Below are positions 23,106 through 33,378 of a stretch of 50,796 nucleotides of DNA, piece by piece (position 1 is the stretch's first letter; every line of letters begins with the position of its first letter). The position numbers and the translations under genes were made by a program. Under the pieces are notes generated by a model. The model was not told where the DNA came from. It saw only the letters and a program-made list of their open reading frames with translations, and searched no databases. Origin of the DNA: Ophiosphaerella korrae (Eukaryota > Ascomycota > Dothideomycetes > Pleosporales > Phaeosphaeriaceae); assembly GCA_028456385.1 (NCBI GenBank), contig JALNQF010000301.1, forward strand, positions 1 through 50,796, written 5' to 3'.

Positions 23106-24971
23106 ATGTCGCAGTCCGTGGGCGGGGTGCAACTCCATAGCCTCACGGAAGCCTCTCGCCGACCATGGGGGTACTACTCCACCAACCACACAGACGGCGC
23201 ACTCCGGCTCGTGCGAGTCGATGGTCTCCTTGACCGACGTGATACGGCCATCATCCTCGACGAGTTCCCGCATCTGCAATTGCGAAGCCCGGACGCCCAA
23301 AAGCCCCGGTACACCGCAATCTCGCATGTCTGGGAACAAAGCCGCGCGGTCCGTCACATCGCGAGACGTGTCGACCGGCCGCTCGAAATTAACATCGAGG
23401 GGGACCGACGGCACACGATTAGCTGGCATGGACTTGTCCAGGCCGCCCGAGCAGCTCGGCATCTCGGTTGCGAGCATCTGTGGCTGGACTTTGTGTCGTT
23501 GCATCAGACTTCGAAGTCGGACAAGAAGCTGCAGATCAAGAACATGGGCTACGTCTACCAGAGCGCGACGGCCGTCTTGGTCATGCCGGGAGGGGTTTCA
23601 GCCGCGCAGCCTGTTGGGCGGAGTGCCGGCTGGATCAACCGGGCCTGGACGCTTCAAGAGTCCACGCTGTGCGCCGACACCTATGTCCTCCTGGATTGGC
23701 CGAGGGGCGATTCGATTGCGGTCGGGGGCATCAAGAACGCCAAGTTTGAACCGCTGGGTGATCTGGCCATCATCCGGCTTCTTGGCCTGTTGGAAACAGA
23801 GCTGTCGACTGAGGACAAGTTCTTCGAGGTTGATGGCGAGGAAGATGAGGAGTTCGAAATAGACGTTAGATGTTTCGGGCAGGACCACGCGGCTAAGATG
23901 GCGTTGTGGGCCATGTTGGAAGCCAACGGGGACCCGCACATCCTCAAGAGCGCGGCGTGGCGATCCATGTGGATGAGGACCTCCATGAGACCCCAGGATC
24001 TGGTGTTTAGCGTCCTCCACATCTTTGACGCCGACATCGAGGTCAACTATAACCGTCCAGTGAACGATCTTCTGCTGGAACTTGCCGCAAAAACCGCAAG
24101 CTTCCCAGCGTGGCTTTATATAGGATACGGCCTGCCGACGTATCCAGGATCGCGGCTCCTTGCTGCGCTGCCGCCTGTGTTTGTTCCCAACTCGGTCCCC
24201 GCCTATGAGATAGACGACGAGCACGTTCCCGTTTCATCTTTTATCGCATCTCTTGACTATATATCCGAGTTCGACATCAAAATCACGAGCCTGCCAGACT
24301 TCACAGGGTACTCCGTCTGCGGCCAAACCCTCGAAGTGAGAGGCTGGGAGGAGGGTCCCCCCGGCCCCTCACCAAGGGAACTTTTTGACACGTACTTCCC
24401 GGGCGATGACATGTCAGATGGCAACGATGAGCCAAGGGCATCGACGCTCCTTCACCTTGCAAGTTCTACGGGCGAGATCAAGGCCAAGGCGGAGGTCAGC
24501 GGATCAGTGGGGACGCACATGGTGATCCTGGGCAAGATATCGCCGTATCGGTTTCTAGAGTATCAAGAGCTCCATGTGCTCGGTCCTGGCGGGCCGTATG
24601 CCCTATTTTTTCGCCAACCGAATGCTAGTGACGCCGTCTGGGAGAAATGCGGGGTCGCCAGGTTGGACAAATGCATGACCACGACGGAAAGGCGGCATTT
24701 GGAGGTTGGCGGCAGTCCTAGGGCTCGTCTGACGCCTTGCACCTGTCCGGGATACCCGGAAAGGTCCGAGCTGAAATCCCTCGAGCTCTACAAAGATCCG
24801 GACAAGTACCAGAAGTACGGCTACTTGTTTCCTGGTCCAGAGGCGGACAGACGCTCGGGGGGCGAGGATGACCCGGTAATACATATCGACCAAGGAGCAT
24901 GGGAGGACTCGGATGAGTTCCACGGCAGCGAAGGTGATGAAAGCTACGTCAGCGATCCTGATTTTTATTAG
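23106..24971 (+). CDS. HET2: HET-domain protein with acidic tail
   Basis: Single-exon HET-domain protein of 621 aa starting at the ATG at 23,106. The HET domain lies at about residues 69-188: YTAISHVWE at 69-77, HLWLDFVSLHQ at 124-134 (Leu-His-Gln in place of the usual CIxQ), a YVYQSATAVLVM strand at 149-160 and INRAWTLQES at 177-186. The middle part (residues about 230-330) contains AWRSMWMRTSMRPQD, typical of the post-HET region. The last 40 residues are strongly acidic, with SDEFHGSEGDESY. It is a different subfamily from HET1, with no Cys/His module. No stops or frameshifts, and normal composition. Probably a self/non-self recognition gene. Its recognition partner is unknown. Confidence 0.9.
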   Translation: MSQSVGGVQLHSLTEASRRPWGYYSTNHTDGALRLVRVDGLLDRRDTAIILDEFPHLQLRSPDAQKPRYTAISHVWEQSRAVRHIARRVDRPLEINIEGDRRHTISWHGLVQAARAARHLGCEHLWLDFVSLHQTSKSDKKLQIKNMGYVYQSATAVLVMPGGVSAAQPVGRSAGWINRAWTLQESTLCADTYVLLDWPRGDSIAVGGIKNAKFEPLGDLAIIRLLGLLETELSTEDKFFEVDGEEDEEFEIDVRCFGQDHAAKMALWAMLEANGDPHILKSAAWRSMWMRTSMRPQDLVFSVLHIFDADIEVNYNRPVNDLLLELAAKTASFPAWLYIGYGLPTYPGSRLLAALPPVFVPNSVPAYEIDDEHVPVSSFIASLDYISEFDIKITSLPDFTGYSVCGQTLEVRGWEEGPPGPSPRELFDTYFPGDDMSDGNDEPRASTLLHLASSTGEIKAKAEVSGSVGTHMVILGKISPYRFLEYQELHVLGPGGPYALFFRQPNASDAVWEKCGVARLDKCMTTTERRHLEVGGSPRARLTPCTCPGYPERSELKSLELYKDPDKYQKYGYLFPGPEADRRSGGEDDPVIHIDQGAWEDSDEFHGSEGDESYVSDPDFY

Positions 24972-25111
24972 TATCACTGGAATGGGAGTTCATAGGAAGG
25001 GGCGTCTCTGGTTTAGACCCGCCGCAGCTATAACAGCACGTCTTATTCAAAATGGTCGGAGAGGTTCTTGGGTATCCAAGGGGTAGTTATGTTTTGAGCA
25101 CTAGACTTCAG

Positions 25112-25200
25112 TGATCTCGACGGTTCGGTTCGATTCGGTTCGGACCCGTGAACCGAATTGAACCGAGTTTCGGCGTTAAGTTCAGTTCAGTTGGCAGTAA
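25112..25200. repeat. GGTTCGG-rich subterminal repeat of a hAT element
   Basis: Short GGTTCGGTTC-type repeats occur in both orientations (CGGTTCGGTTCGATTCGG, then GAACCGAATTGAACCG, then AGTTCAGTTCAGTT) just beyond the 3' end of the hAT transposase relic. Such motifs are common near hAT element ends. The outermost terminal inverted repeat was not confirmed. Confidence 0.5.
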
Positions 25201-25240
25201 TACCAATATAAACCGACGCGTGATTATGCGATATATGATG

Positions 25241-26280
25241 TCAAAGTGAGGTGGAGGAAAAGCAGTTTATACAGCGATTGCAGGATGTTATACTATTTCC
25301 ATCAATTCCATCAAACGCGTCAGCCGCTAGAGCTCCAAACCACCACCGAAGGCACTCTACTACTTCGATAATGCCGCCGAGCAAGCGGTTTCGTCGGTCA
25401 GTAATTAGGAGCTTAGCACTGCTAAACAGCCTCTCGCATTCGTCAAACATTGGTGATAGAGCCAACGGATCCAGTGCGAGCCGTGGCGAAATCTCTTGTG
25501 CGTTATATCTGAGATCACTCTCGCAGTACTATTAGTATAGATTGGCGTTGCGGGGTGCGCTGATTCGGATGCGTTTGTGGCTAAATTGGTGCTCAAACGT
25601 CCGTGGTACCATAGGCTGGAGTATGTCGGCATCCTGCTGCTCGTCAGCGTTGATAGGGTATCACCCTTAGTATCCTTCCTCATAAAGCTTCTTCACCGCA
25701 ATTTGGGCTCGTTCAAACCACGCCTTCTTTTTAGGGCTATTGCTATGCGCCCACTCCTGCTCAAACCAAGTCAATTTTACGCGTAGGTCTAAGCATAGGC
25801 TAGTGGAAGATCATAGCCTTCTGAATACTGTTTCTGCTAGTTGATCTGCTTATTGGAGTAATGCTCTTTGCATTTCTCCTCAGCTACCTCTGCACAAGAT
25901 TTTAAATAGTGGTAAATAAATTACCCTTTTTGTTCTTTCCTCTTATAATTATCAGACACAGGCATTCGTAATAATACTTGGATTATCTATCGTAGTGAGA
26001 AGGCAGTCTAGGGCTAGTAACTAGTTAGAAAGGTAGGGTCGTTTGCCTTAGGTAATTATTGTTACCTTAAAGAAGTTATAGATTACTATATAGATCTCCT
26101 TAAGTTTAACCTAGTGCTGCAGCTTAAGTTTAAAGCCTTTGCAGTCTTTTCTGCCTCATAGAGCTATATGCCGTAAATAGAAGAAATTAAGACGCTCCTA
26201 AACATTAAGAGCACTAGTTAACGAAACTTTGCCGCGCCTAGTAGAGGTACCGAATAGCTGACGTAGGACTGTAGTAATAC
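25241..26280 (-). pseudogene. hAT-family transposase relic
   Basis: The minus strand carries the C-terminal hAT dimerisation region: PRLALDPLALSP, then FDECERLFSSAKLLITDRRN and IIEVVECLRWWF at about 25,345-25,490. Upstream on the same strand, broken frames continue the family pattern: KLTWFEQEWAHSN at about 25,739-25,777, then VAEEKCKEHYSN at about 25,846-25,881. Stops TAA, TGA, TAA and TAG interrupt it, and at least one frameshift is present near 25,800. The 5' part (25,900-26,280) is AT-rich and decayed. The catalytic core is not readable. It separates HET2 from HET3. Confidence 0.75.
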
Positions 26281-26583
26281 TAAAAGTGGAGTAGCGCTAC
26301 TTTAATTTTAATCCGGGTAGTGAATTTCGAGCTGTCGCAGCCGGCCGTACGCGGTCATTGGTGCCCAAATCAGGTTGGGCAGTATGATCCTATGCAAGTT
26401 ATCTCTCTTGCTCCCTAGCAGCATTACTATATCAGCATCTTTACCCTTCTGCTGGCTTGTTACCACAGGCTATAACTGGATTAATATATCAGATATATGT
26501 CCTAGCGAACGAATTTTTCATTTCATCTACGTGCTCAATTGCGGCGCACCGATTCTGAAGAAACATTCCTCTCCTCAACTGAC

Positions 26584-28475
26584 ATGCAGATATACCTAGT
26601 ACGAGTCTGTGAGCGATCGGATGGCTCGCTCTACGTTGATCGCAAACCTGAAGCCACGACTGATGATGACTATGTCGCGATATCCCATGTCTGGGGATGC
26701 CCAGACACGATTCAAAAGACCACTGTAGATGGGATTCATTGTAAGCTTGCATTTTCGGCAAATTGATCGGGTTATGATAAAAAGAAATTTGACATTTGTC
26801 TCCAGGGAAGGTGTCGTTGAGCCCTGGGAAACAAGACATTTTGTCGTTGCTTCGGCGGGATGACATATGCGGCGACGGCTGGTTCTGGATGGATCTCTTT
26901 TGTATTGACCAAACGGAGTCGGCTTCCATCAGTATTGCCGACCAACTCATGGCCATACCATCCATTTACAAATCCAGTCGTCACGTCAAGGTCCTTATTG
27001 AGAGCCCCGTTTGCAAAAAGTGGCAAGAGACCGCTATCCGAGCTTTTGAGAATGGACCTCTCGATGAAGAGGGCTTTAAGGAAGAAGAGCTCGTCCATGC
27101 AAGGTTGTGTACACACTTTCTTTTCACGGATCCTTGGTTCGAAAGACTCTGGACGCGACAGGAAGGGCTGTACGCATGTGTTTTGCATTTGGTCATTCTT
27201 CGGCCAGTCCAGTGTGAAGACCGTTGCAAGGACAAAGTGAATGCTTGGGTAACGCACGGTACACTACTAGCACATCGCTTTCGGGCGGAGACCTTTCTGC
27301 AGGACAAACTGGCTTACCATGGCTTCACTTCCTCAGTCGCAGCAGACTCTCTATTCTCACTTTATTTTGACGTTGTATACAGACACCGTCTGAATATGAC
27401 ACCGGCTTCCGGCCGTTCGATTGGGCCTGGTCTAGAATACAACCCAATTATGCAGGCATGGAAGAGCAATCGAAGTACAACCAGGAAGCGTGATTACGTA
27501 CTTGCCGTGTTTCCAGATATCAAAGGGTATAGGGTGCCAGCAGAGGCACGCAAGTTGAGCTTCCCACAACTTCTGCTCGAGGCCATTAAGCAGCCCGCCG
27601 TCCGCTCAAGACTTAACTTCATATCGAAGATTCCACAAGGAGTAAGCGGTCCGGCTGGGAAGGCTGTGGATATCATACTGCCCTTTCTTAGCGCTGAACC
27701 ATCTAACATTGGCGAGGCATACGATACTTTCGCTGTAGATACCGTAGACGCGGACAGCACAAGCCCAAGTGCGTCAGAGGTTCGCATAAGAGCCCTCCCC
27801 GGCAGCATCCAGCTGCGTGATATTAATGCCACCGCTTCTGGGCTTGGGGTGCTCATCAACGAGGACTGGGGACAGTCCGCGGCTATCGATCATCACATCG
27901 TGCTTTTGTCCCCCACTGGACCTTGTACCGGCGTGACTCGGCAGGGGCTAAGCAACAGCACTAACAGTAATGATAGCGACGCTGTAGTAGGATCTGACCG
28001 CCTACAACATCAGTTCGCGCAGGATTTCATGCGTCTTACCGTAAGCCAATGGTCACCAGGACCGCGGATCGACATGCTAGAACCCCGAACAAAAGGCGTT
28101 CTTCCCCTCGTCGATATGGCCATGGTCGACGAGGGCATATTTGCACGGGAGCTCAGGCGCTTCATCATCTGCCTTGTATGCGGCACGTCGTTGCCGACTG
28201 CGGACAGCGTCTTGGAGGTAGCAGATGTTGTGCGGGTAACGACACTTTACGGGTCTCTACTAGGAATCGTCCATAGAGCGACGAGGCGGGAGGCCGAAAA
28301 GGAGCAGCTAGTGCTCCTTTGCTGCTCGAACTGGGACGTGCAGGGGTTTCTCATCGGTTTTCGAATACAAGGAGGGGTATCAATCAGAGGTCGGACTATG
28401 ATTCCTAATAAGGCAGTTTGGGACTCTGTGGAAAGCATAGTGGCGCAGAGAGCAGAAGAGACGGACTGTGAATAA
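26584..28475 (+). CDS. HET3: HET-domain protein, one intron
   Basis: HET-domain protein of 608 aa. Exons 26,584-26,740 and 26,806-28,475; the intron (65 nt) has a GTAAGC donor and a CTCCAG acceptor, and joining gives GIHWKVSLSPG in frame. The first ATG in the open frame is at 26,584; upstream the frame meets TAG. HET domain at about residues 30-173: YVAISHVWG at 30-38, WFWMDLFCIDQ at 78-88, IPSIYKSSRHVKVLI at 103-117 and ERLWTRQEG at 165-173. Between the last two motifs is a charged insert (GPLDEEGFKEEE). After the domain are KRDYVLAVFPD and a long C-terminus ending in ETDCE. No breaks. Its domain type differs from HET1 and HET2. It faces HET4 tail to tail. Confidence 0.9.
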
Positions 28476-28821
28476 CAGTCTTCGCCGGCTCGCTGATCGC
28501 ATATCGGGAGATCCATAGGCGTGGCTGGACATGGTATTCTAGATCCCAGTTGTATTAAAACCACATAATCTTTAAAGCTTTGAAACACCCAGTACTGTTT
28601 AGTTGATACTGTGCAATTATACCAAAGAACGCTCAAGCTTGTAGGAATAGGTTTGTCTTCTTGACAAGGTTGGAGTCAAACACGAGAAAAAGGCACGAAA
28701 GATTTGATGTATAGCGTTGTGGAATTAGATAAGTTGAGAGCGTAACACAAAAGAGCATAGTCTAGAGTGTCATCTACTCGGCTTCAACTGCATACACTTT
28801 GTACTTTATAACACCTTGAAG
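28476..28821. other. Convergent intergenic region, HET3/HET4
   Basis: About 350 bp of moderately AT-rich sequence between the stop codons of HET3 (plus) and HET4 (minus). No open frame or repeat was recognised. It should hold both 3' ends. Confidence 0.45.
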
Positions 28822-30464
28822 TCAAGTGATACAGCAGTACTGGTCCCTCTTCGTAGAGCATACACGTAAAGATTGCAACCTTGTACTCCTATGTCTTTCA
28901 GTATGCTCGCTTGTAGCTTGCGGCCGGAGCGTACCGTGACCGAGAATTGCCACATAGAAGCATACTCCGGCTTCAAGGAAAATCTCAGATTCCAGAGCCA
29001 CGATCACGACATCAGAACAAATGTCCGTTTTGAAAATCAACGCACAGCGATCCACATGACCTATCGCTAGCGGCGAGTTATTGGATAAGGCTAGCGATAA
29101 CGAGTACAGGCTCCTATTACCCGTATCGAGGAGCATGGAGTCACGAGCTAGAGTGATAGGTTGCCGGTCCTCGAACTGTAAGCCCGGGTGCTCAATATGG
29201 AAACCGTCGTCCTCGCATCTCCCGAGCAACGGCAAGGGAGGATCTGCAAACCTCATTGCGGAAAGCGCCATGTTGATCTCCATGGGTCGATCTAGCAACA
29301 ACAGTGACCTAGGAGCCCATCGGTATGGCGCCCTCGTGATGTTCCTGGAAAGGAAGTCCGGCACCCCAAATTCGGCAAAGATGATGGCCGTGGGAATCTC
29401 GTGAAGGAGTCGATAAAACCTCGTCATGCGCTCGCCTATGCCATTCGCGCTTATTATTTGCTTTAGATCGAGTGGTAGGAGCGATGCCATGCAGGTGGGC
29501 TCATCCTCGCGTTTGCTCGTAGCGCGGTTCCGCACTGCGTCCGTGATCTTTTAGAACCTCGTGTCGAAGCGCGGCTCTTGTATAGCGTTTACAAACGGCA
29601 GACGAGTTTCTACAGCTGTTAGCAGGTGCATTCCGTAAACAAGGTCCGTTTTCACTTCCTAAACCGAGCGCGTGAGGGCGGACGGTTTGCGAGGAGTCTG
29701 CCTACTTGGGCTAGAAGTTTAGTATGTGAAGCGTTTAGTACGTCTATTCCAATGGACAGGCCCGTCCGCCATTTGAAAATACAGAGTTCCACCAGTCCTT
29801 TTATCTGTGGCTTTCTGGCCCGCGAGCGATGCTTCCTGAAGCGTCCAGAGCCGCTTGAGCCACCCACTGCACATGATCCTAATGCCAATGTCAAGGATAG
29901 GTGCCTTGCTAGATTGGAAATGGCACAGTTCACGGCCAATGACGCGAACACCCTTGGCTTCTGCGTACGTTTGTGCCAGTAGCGTAATGGCCAGCTTTCG
30001 GTATTTTTTTCAGCACTCGAGCGAGTGGGATGCAGAGCGTATCGATCCAAATGGCTACCCTCGTGGGTATGCGTTTTTCCGCTAAGGCAAATCCGCTGCA
30101 TACATCTGCGGCCAAGTCCCGCAGACGGCGCACCTGGCAGGCTGGGAGTGCATTTCGAAAAGGGTTACCAAGCCCGTCAGCCCCTAAGATGAATGAGCAT
30201 CTAACGTAGAGGGAGCCACGAGAAAACCTTACAAACGTGGCTGAAGGCAATATAGACAAGCCCTTCTTCATTATCAACAGAAAGTTGCATATCATTGGTG
30301 GTAATAATTTTGGGGATCGAGTTTCTTGTCAAAATGTCTCTCAAATCAGCAGACTTGATGGAAACAAAGGCACATCTGCAGCTTCTGTCTGTGTGGAGGG
30401 TCCGATAGGGGTGTTCATCAACCTGGTACGCCATGCAGGTTGTATCAGTGCAGTTTCCATGCAT
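28822..30464 (-). pseudogene. HET4: broken HET-domain gene, HET1-like
   Basis: Start ATG at 30,464 (the frame is open back to about 30,530). The first part reads MHGNC-x4-C-x-AYQVD, the Cys/His module shared with HET1, then YIAFSHV. A 49-nt intron (30,184-30,232, GTAAGG to CTTAG) joins to WADGLGNPF, then CQVRRLRDL and AIWIDTLCIP. A 7-T run at 30,004-30,010 shifts the frame by one. In the next frame the domain continues (ITLLAQTYAEAKGV, CSGWLKRLWTLQEASLAG). Three in-frame stops follow at 29,721-29,723, 29,659-29,661 and 29,551-29,553, all fitting Gln codons turned to TAA/TAG. The frame then stays open to the stop at 28,822, with SKREDEPTCMASLL and APYRWAPRSLL. The module order matches HET1, so it is a decayed relative. 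The frameshift alone could be a homopolymer error; the three stops could not. Confidence 0.8.
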
Positions 30465-30719
30465 TTGAATCGCATGAGGACGGTCGAGATGGCAGGCAGC
30501 AGCCGAGATATCGAAGCTCTGTAGGATATGCTACATTTCACTCCTGCAACACCCTTTTTCAAGTAGGCAGTGGGTCATAAATTTCATCATGCTCATCTGA
30601 CTCTCTGGCTTCCATTCTAATATTGGGTCCACGAGAGAGAGCTTCAGATCAACTTCCAAGTCAAGAAAAGGGCCACGAGAGTGGCAAAGAAGGGCAAAAG
30701 AAAGGGTGCGGAGAAGTAT

Positions 30720-31004
30720 TTAGATTGCAAAAAGGGCCTCACACTGCATTAGGGTGTATTCATGCTCATCTTCCCAGTCCGAGGCTCTAGTGATTAGAAG
30801 TTGGGTTTGCCTAATAATCGCGTATAACTTCTCCTTCAATGCTCCGCTTCCCGCGTGACCTACAGCTTGTAAGGCAAGGTAAAGTCGCATTGGGAGGCCG
30901 TTCAAGCGGGCTGTTTCGAAAACATCTCCAGAAAAGTCATTGGGGTTGGTTTGGAGGTTACAGATAGCGTGAGACTCCGCGAGCGCCCCAAAGAAATGCC
31001 ACAT
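30720..31004 (-). CDS. Unrecognised 94-aa ORF upstream of HET4
   Basis: An Ala/Leu-rich, helical-looking minus-strand ORF (MWHFFGALAESHAICNLQ at its start, ITRASDWEDEHEYTL near its end) that begins right after a TTTTGTAG stretch which could be an intron acceptor. It lies about 250 bp upstream of HET4 on the same strand. It might be a remnant of an N-terminal exon of HET4 (HET1 has a long helical N-terminus in the same relative place) or a separate relic. No known domain is visible. Confidence 0.35.
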   Translation of the reverse strand: MWHFFGALAESHAICNLQTNPNDFSGDVFETARLNGLPMRLYLALQAVGHAGSGALKEKLYAIIRQTQLLITRASDWEDEHEYTLMQCEALFAI

Positions 31005-31084
31005 CTACAAAAATGCCACCTTGTCGGAGCATGTAGCGTCGCTGCCATCTAATCTAGATTCTAGGACACTCTGTGGGGTGGGAC

Positions 31085-31199
31085 ACTCGGTGGTGCTTTA
31101 CGTTATAGATTTATATCTACTACTCTATATACTTTGATAGCTTTAGTAGCTAGCTATAGTATACTTAAGATAGTCTAGAAGCTATGTTATCTAGATAGG
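31085..31199. repeat. Short AT-rich, RIP-like patch
   Basis: About 115 bp of TAG/CTA-rich sequence directly after the stop codon of the kinase-synthetase gene. It has the same texture as the large RIP blocks. This is probably a small transposon remnant. Confidence 0.45.
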
Positions 31200-33003
31200 T
31201 TAGTAAAGATCTGCGGACACAGACCGGAGGCGCGAGCGATCATGCGCGGCAAGACGCTCGTATAGCGCCCGGTAGCGCGGCGTGAGCGTAAGAGTCTCGT
31301 CGGCGAGCACTTCCCGCGCGTGCAGGCCGTATGTCTCGTACGGGGCGACCATCTCGTGCTCGTGAAATGGGCGGCTCGCAAGGTGCGCGCGGAGGAGGTT
31401 GTTGAGCTGGGTCCACTTGTCGAGGATGGTCTCTTCCACGGAGCTGCCACCCGCGCGCCAGACGTCCTTGTCGAATGCATCTTGACCGTTCGCATTGGTG
31501 ACCTCGCGCCGCTTGATGCGCATGCAGTCCTGGTTGATCTCGGACCACATGGTACGCCCGGTCGGGTCGAGCATGATGCATCCGTCCTGGACCTCGAGCC
31601 CGATCTGATGAAGGTAGTGCTGGATGGTGAAGAAGATGCGCATCGTCCAGTCCACGGACGCCTCGACGGCCTGCACGCCGTGCACGAGCTCCTCCGGCAC
31701 ACACTTATCCCCAAACGACTTTGCGCGCGCAGTGAGGTAGTTGTTGTAGAAGACATCCTTACCAACGGATGCTTCCATGAGGTAGTAGAACGGGTGCGTC
31801 GCAGGATTGACGCCCTTGTACATGTGGTTCGGGTTCCGCCAGTCGAAGCGTACATATGGCCCACGCTTGTACTGGCCCGTCGGCAGTGTAACACTGGGGT
31901 CGGTGGCTATGCCGAAGAAGGAATGCTTGTCTGTCCCCGCGCAAAATTCCTTATACACGGTCTCGATCTGCGTAATCTCGGTACTGTGCGCCCAGATGAG
32001 CCCATGCGCGTTCAGGCCTTCGTACCTATGGCTGATTCCAGCGCGGTGGAGCATCTCAAGGAAGAGACGGGAGCCGGTTGCACGGATTGCGCTGAGACCT
32101 GCAATCTCCCCCGTCGCCTGCTTGCTGTGCGAATAGATGGTCGGCTTGAGGAAGATAAGGATGTGGTCGTCAAAGTGGCGGGTCAGGGGCGTTTCGACCT
32201 TGTAGATTTGCTTCGACTCGCCCTCGACGACCAGACGAAGCCGCAGCGGGGCATTTGCGTCGTGTAGATTGTCGTAGTGATTCACGAGCGCATACATGAG
32301 GCCCGGGTCACGAAAGCACTGAGCGTGAACGTCTTCGGGTGTGAAGATCGAGGTCTCGCCGCACTCGATGGCGATGATCTCTTCCAGCCGCTTGGCGTAG
32401 TCCACGCGCGGGATCACCGCGCGGCGACCGGCCAAGGAGGCGACATGGTCAGGAGTTAGTGTGCGCAAGGCAAGCATGGAGAAGAGCGCGAGGACCTCAG
32501 GGTTGCGGGCGAGGGCAATGATGTCAGAGACGGTTTCGTCGACGCCCTTCTTTCCGGTATCCACGACGGGCAGGCCGTAGAACGCGGCTAGTTCCTGATG
32601 ACTTATTAGAGTCGCCTAATAGCAAAGCGAAATGAGGGGAACGTACAAGGAATCGCGCACGGAAGTAGAAGAGTGATTTTTCGGACTCCCACTTGTCTGT
32701 GCTTGGCCGGTTCGCGAGCCGCGCTTGAAGGACGGGAAGGTCGGTATCGAGGATAATTCGCACGATTCTGCGGTGAACTCCATCTTTGTCCGTGTACGAT
32801 TCGGGGAGGGGAGCACGGTCGTCGTCGGCAAGTTGCAACGTGAGTTTGTCGAAGGTCCTTACGACGAGGGTATCTTCGAGTGTGGGATCCTCGTCGCCAC
32901 GAGCATAGACCACCTCACCGGCCGCCCTGAGGGCAGGGACGAGAGTAGATTTCCCGGTTGCGTCGTTGCCGTGGAGAACGACAGCATAGGCCGACTCAGA
33001 CAT
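31200..33003 (-). CDS. Nucleotide kinase fused to SAICAR-synthetase-like domain
   Basis: Fusion protein of 583 aa. Exons 33,003-32,647 and 32,594-31,200; the intron (52 nt) has GTACGT, CTCTAATAA and TCATCAG, and joining gives RARFLELAAFYGLP in frame. Residues 1 to about 130 are a P-loop nucleoside/nucleotide kinase, thymidylate-kinase-like: Walker A GNDATGKST at 12-20, IILDTDLPVLQARL then RPSTDKWESE as the lid region. Residues about 235-510 resemble SAICAR synthetase (PurC): EGESKQIYKV at 243-252 matches the ATP-loop pattern, SEINQDCMRIKR at 470-481 the metal/substrate region, and DKDVWRAG at 494-501 the family C-terminal motif. PurC ligates aspartate to CAIR in purine synthesis; this divergent copy probably acts on another nucleotide. 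It is clearly more GC-rich than its neighbours, which could mean different origin. Intact frame. Confidence 0.82.
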
Positions 33004-33195
33004 GGGGGGCGATGATGGGGCAGGGAGACCTGACCGCGCTTCAATGAGAGAACTTGAAAGAGAACCGGCGAGGTTCTGATACGGCTGCTGAGAGGCAGCT
33101 AATCGTAAGGGGCTGAGTGGATTAGTTATATGAAGTAGAGTTTCACAATTTCCACACCTTCTGAAGTGGTGCTTATGTAGTCTGTATTCCTAAAC

Positions 33196-33378
33196 CTATC
33201 CCTTCTTTTGCCAACTTGTGCCTTCAACCGGCGGGCTAACTGGTATTTCCTCGGCGGTTTACTGAGAGAATTCATTAGTCTGGGAATCTTCTCGGAGTAT
33301 TATAATACTGTTCCGACTAAAGCACTAATTAATTGGCCCGCCAATCGAAGGCACAAGTCGGCAAAAGAAGGGGTATAG
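33196..33378. mobile_element. MITE with 41-43 bp terminal inverted repeats
   Basis: Left arm 33,196-33,236 begins CTATCCCTTCTTTTGCCAAC; right arm 33,336-33,378 ends in its complement (CAAAAGAAGGGGTATAG). The arms differ by a few bases. TA dinucleotides stand at both outer ends, as in Tc1/mariner-type insertions. It is too small to code for a transposase. A weaker copy of one arm (CTTATCCCCCTTCTGC, then TTGTGCCTTCGATG) lies at about 36,961-36,998. Confidence 0.75.

Noticed and set aside
31320..32267. 315-aa plus-strand ORF inside the kinase-PurC gene
   Set aside because: It is the antisense shadow of a GC-rich coding sequence and shows no domain of its own.
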